This document shows positions 49,901-54,579 of a stretch of 64,000 nucleotides of DNA, in pieces. This DNA comes from Mimachlamys varia. Its lineage: Eukaryota; Mollusca; Bivalvia; Pectinida; Pectinidae. Each line of letters starts with the position of its first letter. Position 1 is the first letter of the stretch. The notes under the pieces are model-generated. The model saw nothing but the letters and a program-made list of their open reading frames with translations. It was not told the origin of the DNA and did not search any database. Location: the NCBI GenBank assembly GCA_947623455.1, contig OX392535.1, forward strand, positions 37,224,688 through 37,288,687, written 5' to 3'. A program made the translations under genes and the position numbers.

Positions 49901-50930
49901 TCATTTAGCTTAATTGGCATAGTTTATCGGTTATTTTATTTACTAGCTTTATTTGTATATATTATCGATTAGTTCATTAATCGTTACTTGTGTATATTAT
50001 CGAATAGTTCATTTAGATCAATTTTCGATAAAAGCCTTTAAGCCATAAAGCCTTTATGACCATTGAGGGGGCATTTTTATCGAATATTGATCTAAACCCC
50101 CAAACGTGTAAAACTACTCTAAACACCCTAGTTTAGGTCCAAAACTAGCTGTAACAAATTCTCAGGACCTTGTGGAAGCTATACGATATACACCCCCGCG
50201 ATAGGGCGATTGAAGAGCATATATATATATAGAAATAATGGGGAGAAATATTAAACGTCCAAGAAGGGGGGGGGGTGTCCTGTTTCTGATTTTTTAAGAC
50301 CCTGTGGCCGAATTTCATAAACACTGTGAAGGATAAATAGAATATTATTGATACTGTCTATATTGATAACATAATCTACATCGCAGTTGGGGGGGGGGGG
50401 GGGGGGGGGGGGGCTGGGTGTTCAGAATTTCGACAAATTGAGATGTTTTAGTGCGAATTAATGGCCGGGACATGGAGACTTTTCAAAGAAGTTACCAGGC
50501 TTGAATGTTCCCCGAACAAACTCTTGATCACAGGGACCCGAGAATTTAATACTAAACTTATAATAAATGTTTAGAGTAGTTTTACACTTTTGAGGGATTT
50601 AGTTAAATTTTCGATAAAAAATACCTCCTTAATGGCCTAGCCTTTATAACCACCAAGGGCATACTTTTTATCGAAAAGTGAACTAAACCCCCCAAAACGT
50701 AAAATTACGCTACAACACTACATTTTAGATCCGAAATTAGCTGTATATATTGCTGGTCCCTGTGCTCATTATCAGCCACCACATGTACTGCTTAAACTCT
50801 AACTTCGCATGTTCATGCCAAGCCATATCGACCGACAAATCTATATAGATCACAGGTAAGACTCACCATAGGTACAGCCAATCACCAACACCACTCCAAG
50901 ATAGAAAGCCATGGCCAGCACCGCATCCAT
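19142..50930 (-). CDS. Nicotinic acetylcholine receptor subunit, alpha-type by vicinal cysteines, complete, six exons
   Basis: Minus-strand exons in transcript order: 50930-50867, 26672-26533, 25242-25198, 24315-24206, 23284-22737, 19953-19142. They total 1719 nt, 572 residues plus TAG, with all phases compatible. Seen: signal peptide 1-21; loop D Trp80; loop A WTPDIFIFN (111-119); Cys-loop C156-X13-C170; loop B SWIYDG with Trp177; vicinal C220-C221; TM1 about 243-265; TM2 GEKISIGLTVFLTLYVLQLL (269-288) with Glu at -1', Leu at 9' and Glu at 20'; TM3 304-327; a ~200-residue cytoplasmic loop; MA helix; TM4 545-565. This is a pentameric ligand-gated channel subunit, predicted cation-selective from the -1' Glu. 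N-glycosylation sequons are at Asn26, 49, 130 and 217. Loop C lacks the two usual ligand-contacting tyrosines. Intron 1 is about 24 kb. Confidence 0.95.
20212..20791 (+). mobile_element. 575-bp MITE family, copy 2 (receptor intron 5)
   Basis: Termini CAATACGCCATTTCCGGGAT and ATCTCGGAAATGGCGTATTG are inverted repeats, and the sequence is collinear with 5436-6005. Same orientation on the plus strand, hence antisense to the receptor gene. Noncoding. Confidence 0.85.
20800..22736. other. Receptor intron 5, remainder
   Basis: AT-rich intron sequence with a C-rich run near 22168-22186 followed by A-rich sequence. The 116-codon frame at 22249-22599 (minus) lacks recognisable features and splice logic. 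I see no further gene. Confidence 0.5.
22737..23284 (-). CDS. Receptor exon 5 (Cys-loop to TM2)
   Basis: Acceptor ATTCCAG at 23285 and donor TTTTAG|GTAAGT at 22736. This 548-bp exon encodes residues 121-303: the Cys-loop CSMDVKFFPYDSQRC, loop B, loop C NETCCPGPGSHPMINF, TM1 and TM2. In vertebrate alpha7 this region is split over several exons, so intron loss (or a lineage-specific structure) is implied. Confidence 0.95.
24206..24315 (-). CDS. Receptor exon 4 (110 bp)
   Basis: Acceptor GTCAAAG, then SWVDENLQWDPMDYAGLDTL, then VWTPDIFIFN, with donor ACAC|GTATGT. W-D--L-W-P-DY-G and WTPDI are family signatures. The loop A tyrosine of alpha7 (LYN) is Phe118 here. The length again equals the conserved 110-bp exon. 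Confidence 0.95.
24660..25130. repeat. Imperfect long inverted repeat in receptor intron 3
   Basis: GAGAGTCAGAATTCTTCTCT near 24672 recurs inverted near 25058. AGATTCCAGACATCTGTTT near 24739 recurs inverted near 24848, and GGCGGC/GCCGCC motifs mark the outer ends. It probably represents nested foldback elements. Confidence 0.65.
25198..25242 (-). CDS. Receptor exon 3 (45 bp)
   Basis: Between TTTTAAG and GTCAGT, exactly 45 bases encode DEKKQVMTTSMWIQE, the conserved DEKNQ-LTTN-W-- block carrying loop D Trp80. The exon is too short to appear in ORF scans. Length and phase 0/0 match the conserved 45-bp exon of nicotinic receptor genes. Confidence 0.95.
25451..26319 (+). mobile_element. TTAA-family MITE, copy 4, split by a nested insertion
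   Basis: The left half (25451-25633) and right half (26093-26319) together give the ~400-bp family consensus, with TTTAAAGGCCCAATATACGT at the left and TACGTTACTTTCGG-type right end ending GGGCCTTTAA. The halves are separated by 459 bp (25634-26092). Lies in receptor intron 2. Confidence 0.82.
25634..26092. mobile_element. Nested 459-bp MITE with TTTAA duplication
   Basis: It is inserted into copy 4 of the TTAA family. TTTAA flanks it at 25629-25633 and 26093-26097, and the uninterrupted family site reads as one such motif. Termini GGAACCATACAACTAAAT and (reverse complement of the right end) GGACTTGCACAACTAAAT share 12 of 18 bases. No transposase frame. Confidence 0.75.
26533..26672 (-). CDS. 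Receptor exon 2 (140 bp)
   Basis: The acceptor ATTGCAG precedes GLVRNGTEKVLFRDLFRTYD, then RPINNISLPVVIKFGLAL and NQILDL, with donor CTC|GTGAGT. The L-(R)-LF--Y---RP pattern is the standard N-terminus of the ligand-binding domain. The 140-bp length equals the classic exon 2 of alpha7-type genes, as I recall them. Confidence 0.95.
27468..27730. mobile_element. CACAGGGAC foldback element, copy 1
   Basis: Ends CACAGGGACATG and AGGTCCCTGTG. The interior is a long palindrome with GATCAATTTT(C)...GAAAATTGATC and a G14 run. Flanking 8-mers CTACTGGC (27460-27467) and CTACTTGC (27731-27738) match 7 of 8, a probable target duplication. hAT-like by TSD size only. Confidence 0.8.
29849..30178. repeat. 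32-bp minisatellite with TATCGCGATA core
   Basis: About ten units of CAATACAGTATATCGCGATA plus TGTTTAATACAA. Each has the 10-bp palindrome TATCGCGATA. Decay (missing bases, GCAATA for GCGATA) increases to the right. Confidence 0.9.
30390..30725 (-). repeat. Dispersed foldback element, copy B
   Basis: Reverse-complement counterpart of 3590-3935: AAACCGCGAAGCGGTTTAT centre, CAGCCAATCAAAAGCGACGT, and GTTTCAAACAAAATTAAG at the outer end. Several substitutions show the copies are old. Confidence 0.75.
31415..31447. repeat. (TTC)n microsatellite
   Basis: An uninterrupted run of about eleven TTC/CTT triplets. It creates the Arg-rich and Leu-rich strings in spurious frames on both strands. Confidence 0.95.
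31738..32762. repeat. 57-bp minisatellite, open in several frames on both strands
   Basis: About 18 units of a 57-bp repeat (CCAGACCCAGCAACCCCTTG, TGGAGTGTATGTGAATACC, GGTACCGGTTGTCGTT). Because 57 is 19 codons and the unit lacks stops, frames of 339 (plus, PDPATPCGVYVNTGVPVVV-type 19-mers) and 346 codons (minus) stay open. No splice sites, start context or homology support translation; it lies in receptor intron 1. Confidence 0.9.
33781..33970. repeat. 59-60-bp tandem repeat, three units
   Basis: TGACATTAAAGGCTAGAGAT, then ATCTAAGCGCGGGATAAG and TATCCTTAAAGAG, recurs at 33791, 33851 and 33910. Weaker GTATCCTTAAAG echoes lie upstream from about 33520. Confidence 0.8.
34612..34979 (+). mobile_element. 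TTAA-family MITE, copy 5 (degenerate)
   Basis: The interior GAACATGCAAAAATAAGGCT, TTCATCTTGAATATTGCTGA and the right end GTTACGTATAGTGGGCCTTT align with the other copies. The left terminus is eroded. Sense-strand neutral, in receptor intron 1. Confidence 0.75.
35385..35850. repeat. ~37-bp tandem array (73-bp dimers) with CACAGGGAC-like cores
   Basis: Alternating units GTGAATACCACAGGGGCCTG and GTGAATATAACAGGGACCCG with spacers ACGTACATTCTG or TACACTCAA. The core resembles the terminus of the CACAGGGAC foldbacks. The array runs into such an element at 35898. Confidence 0.85.
35898..36048. mobile_element. CACAGGGAC foldback element, copy 2
   Basis: Ends CACAGGGACATGATAACCGG and ACGCAGGTCCCTGTG. 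The interior is unlike the other copies and no clear target duplication was found. It may be a chimera at the end of the 37-bp array. Confidence 0.55.
36270..36400 (+). repeat. tRNA-derived SINE-like sequence
   Basis: TAGCTCAACGGTAGAGC (A-box like) and GGTTCGAATC (B-box like) are spaced as in a tRNA, with a weak anticodon arm and a 3' run of ATA repeats near 36380. The acceptor stem does not close, so it is not called as a functional tRNA. Confidence 0.55.
36400..36692 (-). mobile_element. tRNA-derived SINE-like element, copy 1
   Basis: On the minus strand the head reads GGCACGGTGGTCTAGTGGTA then GGGTTGCGAGTTCGAGTCCC, polymerase III A and B boxes. The body (CATGATACTTTACTCTGC) and a 3' AAT-rich tail follow. 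A second copy is at 39485-39740. Assignment to a named SINE family is not attempted. Confidence 0.75.
37195..37491. mobile_element. CACAGGGAC foldback element, copy 3
   Basis: It is bounded by a 9-bp direct repeat GCGCGGGTC at 37186-37194 and 37492-37500, an exact target duplication. The arms include GATCAATTTTCGATAAAAAT and its inverse, with (TG)n and G12 in the left arm. Confidence 0.88.
37568..38282. repeat. 44-bp minisatellite
   Basis: About 16 highly similar units: TGTCAGCCCCACTGACGGAC, ACAAAGACAGACAACCCTCG, ACTG. Few substitutions (CTCC for CCCC, AATCC for AACCC) imply recent homogenisation. Internal CAGCCCCACTG is itself a small palindrome. Confidence 0.95.
39485..39740 (-). mobile_element. 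tRNA-derived SINE-like element, copy 2
   Basis: Minus-strand head GGCACAGTAGCCTAGTGGTA and GGGTTGCGAGTTCGAGTCCC, with body and tail as in copy 1 but about 35 bp shorter in the middle. It abuts the target site of the large LINE. Confidence 0.75.
41125..41925 (+). repeat. Dispersed repeat with three ~130-150-bp internal tandem units
   Basis: It starts ACAAGAGATCCCAGCAGGAT. Units with GGGAACC(A/T)ACAAATGAAAT, GATCCATC and ATGGCCACCTGGCGGCCATA occur near 41465, 41620 and 41775. It closes with GATGATGATGGGCTAAAA. It lies inside the LINE interval, so it was probably inserted later or is part of a composite. Confidence 0.65.
42417..42585. repeat. 84-bp tandem duplication
   Basis: GTTGTGGATTTTT(T/G)AAACTG, CCATTTAGCATTTCT and TAGTTCCATGGCTG occur twice, starting at 42417 and 42501. 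Two units only. Confidence 0.8.
42590..44983. other. Unexplained part of the LINE interval
   Basis: About 2.4 kb between the LINE stop codon and the repeats near its tail. It contains CACACCCCGCCTCCTCAGTC near 43243 and GATTTTTATATATTCGCCGG near 43913, but no recognisable gene. It could be LINE 3' UTR or a further nested insertion. Confidence 0.4.
44984..48073 (-). pseudogene. LINE ORF2 remnant: reverse transcriptase and zf-RVT region
   Basis: Three overlapping minus-strand frames. 48073-47774 begins in the linker GKGLWKFNNSLLHDQEYVDI. 47787-45826 (653 codons) has NNKSPGSDGFTSDFLKCFW, RPISLLNIVYKI, QTGFLSGRYIGENTR, IDFEKAFDSVSWKFI, GCRQGDPIAPYIF and the catalytic YADD at 46645-46656. 45764-44984 ends with CNFCNRERETIVHILWEC, a CCHC-like zf-RVT motif. 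Frame breaks fall at an A13 tract (near 47810), near 45780 with an in-frame TAG before it, and at a G12 tract (near 45496). The endonuclease domain is absent. Not functional. Confidence 0.9.
48935..49065. mobile_element. CACAGGGAC foldback element, copy 4 (131 bp)
   Basis: A nearly perfect hairpin: CACAGGGACACGTTACAATA at the left, its inverse at the right, poly-C loop at 48999-49017. Flanked by exact CTGGAATC at 48928-48935 and 49066-49073, overlapping the first C. Likely an 8-bp target duplication. Confidence 0.85.
49070..49725. repeat. 35-bp minisatellite with ACACGTGT core
   Basis: About 17 units of GTTCATGTGACGACCTGATG plus GAGATGACACGTGTC; the left part is more degenerate. Each unit contains the palindrome GACACGTGTC or a variant. 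It starts immediately at the right target repeat of the foldback at 48935-49065. Confidence 0.88.
50007..50174. mobile_element. CACAGGGAC foldback element, copy 5 (left half lost)
   Basis: Contains the GATCAATTTTCGATAAAA hairpin, CTAAACACCCTAGTTTAGGT and a right end CTCAGGACCTTGTG that departs slightly from GGTCCCTGTG. The left terminus is absent. Confidence 0.7.
50389..50413. repeat. Poly-G run (25)
   Basis: An uninterrupted G25 tract, with shorter G runs near 50265. Such tracts recur within or near foldback loops in this window (27541, 37292, 49000) and are error-prone in sequencing. Confidence 0.9.
50529..50764. mobile_element. CACAGGGAC foldback element, copy 6
   Basis: Ends CACAGGGACCCGAGAATTTA and GCTGGTCCCTGTG. 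Flanks CTCTTGAT and CTCATTAT match at 6 of 8. The right end is about 100 bp from receptor exon 1. Confidence 0.78.
50867..50930 (-). CDS. Receptor exon 1 (signal peptide)
   Basis: ATG at 50930-50928 begins MDAVLAMAFYLGVVLVIGCT, then Y and a split Gly codon at G|GTGAGT. The hydrophobic signal sequence, the phase-1 donor and the fit to the GC at the start of exon 2 (making Gly22) support the join across 24 kb. It is less certain than the other exons because the sequence itself is not family-specific. Confidence 0.82.
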
Positions 50931-50949
50931 TCCTATTCAGCGAGCAGGA

Positions 50950-50970
50950 GTATAAGTATATATATATATC
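50950..50970 (-). promoter_or_regulatory. Possible TATA element of the receptor gene
   Basis: A TATATATATATA run on the minus strand lies 20-40 nt before the ATG of exon 1. If it were the TATA box, the 5' UTR would be very short. It may equally be simple AT sequence, with the promoter lying within or beyond the 24-bp satellite. Confidence 0.25.
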
Positions 50971-51726
50971 ACAAACAGAAATTCCCTGTAAAGCACCAGC
51001 GCAAGTACTCCAATATCTCCTCGCTGATATTTAAAGCCAAAATATATACCGATTACAGGTTTTGGTCAGACATGTTTTTCGGCCGAGCACTTCTGACTGG
51101 TTTCAATCGCATCCAATATCGTAATGGAGGCCGTCAGCTGTCTATGCGGATAGCTATATACAATGTAGACAGTGTTTAGACCCTAAGCCAGACTGCTGGT
51201 GTTAGAATCGGTAGCAGATAGCTCACAATGGAATCACTACATCGGCCGTATCAGAACTACGGGAGCTGCCATGTAGTGCTATAGCTGGTGTGCTACTGAA
51301 TCGAAAGATTTTAATCAAATTATTTAGAAATTGCCGTATTTTTTTTACCATCAACAAACTATATAAAGGAATATGCATAATATTCAATGGATATTTTTGT
51401 TGAATTTTCCCCGTGAAGAAAACTAGATAATATATATCGACAGGTTTTTGATGTTGAGGAAGCTGGCAAGTCGTTATCAACGTATGAAATCTATTTCCAA
51501 CTTGGAGACGGTGCCGATTGCTTGACAACGCTAACAGTGAAACACAATGCACAGCATTTGCAAAATTATGTTTACAGTTTCCGCCAGTTGTCAAAAACAG
51601 GACGTTTGGATCGAAACTGTTGGTCGATAGCAGGTGCCCGTTTCGTGTTCACAGTTGTCTGTGTAATACCATTTTTATAACGTTTCAGGCACACGTATAA
51701 AACTGATCACACAGAAATACACTTAC

Positions 51727-53650
51727 TTCTGCAGAGACAAACTACTGTATACTGCAATGAATTCGCATACCTCTGTATACAGTGTAACACACATACCTCT
51801 GTATACAGTGTAACACATACCTCTGTACACAGTGTAACACATACCTCTGTACACAGTGTAACACAAATACCCCTGTACACAGTGTAACACACATACCTCT
51901 GTACACAGTGTACCACATACCTCTGTACACAGTGTACCACATACCTCTGTACACAGTGTAGCACATACCTCTGTACACAGTGTACCACACATACCTCTGT
52001 ACACAGTGTAGCACATACCTCTGTATACAGGGTAACACACATACCTCTGTATACATTGTAACACATACCTTTGTACATAGTGTAACACATACCTCTGTAC
52101 ACAGTGTACCACACATACCTCTGTACACAGTGTAACACACATACCTCTGTACACAGTGTAAAACAAATACCTCTGTACACAGTGTAGCACACATACCTCT
52201 GTACACAGTGTACCACATACCTCTGTACACAGTGTACCACATACCTCTGTACACAGTGTAACACATACCTCTGTACACAATGTAACACATACCTCTGTAC
52301 ACAGTGTAACACATACCTCTGTACACAGTGTAACACATACCTCTGTACACAGTGTAACACATACCTCTGTACACAGTGTTACACATACCTCTGTACACAG
52401 TGTACCACATACCTCTGTACACAGTGTAACACACATACCTCTGTACACAGTGTACCACACATACCTGTGTACACAGTGTACCACATACATCTGTACACAG
52501 TATACCACACATACCTCTGTACACAGTGTAACACATACCTCTGTACACAGTGTAACACATACCTCTGTATACATTGTAACACATACCTCTGTACACAGTG
52601 TAACACACATACCTCTGTACACAGTGTAAAACAAATACCTCTGTACACAGTGTAGCACACATACCTCTGTACACAGTGTACCACATACCTCTGTACACAG
52701 TGTACCACATACCTCTGTACACAGTGTAACACATACCTCTGTACACAATGTAACACATACCTCTGTACACAGTGTAACACATACCTCTGTACACAGTGTA
52801 ACACATACCTCTGTACACAGTGTAACACATACCTCTGTACACAGTGTTACACATACCTCTGTACACAGTGTACCACATACCTCTGTACACAGTGTAACAC
52901 ACATACCTCTGTACACAGTGTACCACACATACCTGTGTACACAGTGTACCACATACATCTGTACACAGTATACCACACATACCTCTGTACACAGTGTAAC
53001 ACATACCTCTGTACACAGTGTAACACATACCTCTGTATACATTGTAACACATACCTCTGTATACAGTGTAACACACATACCTCTGTACACAGTGTAACAC
53101 ACATACCTCTGTACACAGTGTAACACATACCTCTGTTCACAGTGTAACACATACCTCTGTACACAGTGTAACACATACCTCTGTACACAGTGTAACACAT
53201 ACCTCTGTACACAGTGTAACACATACCTCTGTACACAGTGTACCACATACCTCTGTACACAGTGTACCACACATACCTGTGTACACAGTGTACCACATAC
53301 ATCTGTACACAGTATACCACACATACCTCTGTACACAGTGTAACACATACCTCTGTATACATTGTAACACATACCTCTGTATACAGTGTAACACACATAC
53401 CTCTGTACACAGTGTAACACACATACCTCTGTACACAGTGTAACACATACCTCTGTACACAGTGTAACACAAATACCTCTGTACATAGTGTAACACACAT
53501 ACCTCTGTACACAGTGTAACACATACCTCTGTATACAGTGTAACACACATACCTCTGTATACAGTGTAACACATACCTCTGTATACAGTGTAACACACAT
53601 ACCTCTGTATACAGTGTAACACATACCTCTGTACACAGTGTTACACATAC
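51727..53650. repeat. 24-bp satellite with 468-bp higher-order repeat
   Basis: About 77 units of ACCTCTGTACACAGTGTAAC plus ACAT, with 26-bp variants (extra CA) and GTATAC/GTACAC alternation. The pattern of variants between about 52141 and 52640 repeats 468 bp downstream, which is a second-order duplication. All three minus frames stay open (up to 670 codons) because the unit has no stop; not called as coding. Confidence 0.92.
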
Positions 53651-53709
53651 ATGTACCTAGCGTAGCAAGCTTAGCATGTCCTATCGTAGGCAATACAACC
53701 ACTACGGAC

Positions 53710-53948
53710 CACAGGGACTTGAAAATGTAGATCAAAACTAATGTGTTCGGGGTGTTTATATATATATATTGAGTTAAAATAATATTGGATGAATTAAGAT
53801 CATATTTGATGAGATAAGATCAAGATTCTATAAAATACCACCCTAAGTGAAGCCGGTGATAATAGTTCAACACTAGCGTATCGTTTTACTATTGAACAGT
53901 TTTCAAATAGTCCAAATAGTAGCTGTAAGGGATTACTATGTCCCTGTG
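53710..53948. mobile_element. CACAGGGAC foldback element, copy 7
   Basis: Ends CACAGGGACTTGAAAATG and ACTATGTCCCTGTG. Flanking CTACGGAC and CTTCGGGT share 5 of 8 bases. The interior is more diverged than in other copies. Confidence 0.65.
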
Positions 53949-53973
53949 CTTCGGGTACCACTATATATCAGGG

Positions 53974-54249
53974 CACAGGGACAGGAGAATGTGTTACTGC
54001 TAGTTATGGACCTATACTAAGGTTTTAATTGTAATTTTACACTTTTGGGGGGATTTAGTTCAATCTTCGATAAAAAATGCCCCCTCAATGGTCATAAAGG
54101 CTATAAAAATGCCCCCATTGAGGCTTTAATGACCACTGCGGGGGCATTGTTATGGAAAATTGAACTTAACCCCATAAAAAGTGTCAAATAACTCTAAAAA
54201 TCTCAGTTTATGTCCAAATCTAGCTTTAACAAATTATTAGGTCCCTGTG
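53974..54249. mobile_element. CACAGGGAC foldback element, copy 8
   Basis: Ends CACAGGGACAGG and TAGGTCCCTGTG; nested palindromes around AATGCCCCCTCAATGGTCAT. Flanks ATCAGGG and ATCCGGG match at 6 of 7. It sits 25 bp from copy 7, in the head-to-head intergenic region. Confidence 0.75.
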
Positions 54250-54525
54250 ATCCGGGGTACCATTCCAGTACCATCAATATCTAAATGGTATATTCCATAC
54301 AGAGGTTAAGTTTGTATCCGAAATTAAATCAATATAATCCACTTAAATGGTTTATCATTCATCTTCAACAGCATCATTCACAGATATTGCGCATTTTATT
54401 CGGTACCAGAAGATAAAATCCTTGTCGAAATGGCTTCCGGCGAATAATAACCGGTCTCTTTGATTCCTATTAATTAATAAAGATTTTATCTGTAAACAAA
54501 TAACAGCTGTTTATTAGTCGTTGCC

Positions 54526-54532
54526 TATTTAA
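54526..54532 (+). promoter_or_regulatory. TATA-like box of the cysteine-rich peptide gene
   Basis: TATTTAA lies 54 nt before the ATG, with an initiator-like TCAACAT about 24-30 nt downstream (near 54550). Spacing fits a core promoter and a short 5' UTR. Prediction by eye only. Confidence 0.45.
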
Positions 54533-54579
54533 CCTGACACGTTATCATCTCAACATTCATTTGTGACGACAGCAACAGA

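Larger units (their letters stand above)
26673..50866 (-). other. Receptor intron 1 (about 24.2 kb), repeat-rich
   Basis: The donor GTGAGT (50866) and the acceptor ATTGCAG (26673) bound the intron. Contents, each listed separately: four or more CACAGGGAC foldbacks, seven tandem arrays, SINE-like copies, a large LINE, and AT-rich spacers at 28000-29840, 32780-35380, 36700-37190 and 38290-39480, in which I see no exon or RNA gene. Confidence 0.75.

Noticed and set aside
51723..53735. Cysteine-rich minus-strand frame of 670 codons (CVTLCTEVCVTLC type)
   Set aside because: It is a translation of the 24-bp satellite; the other two minus frames are equally open, so the cysteines are not evidence of a toxin or keratin-like protein.
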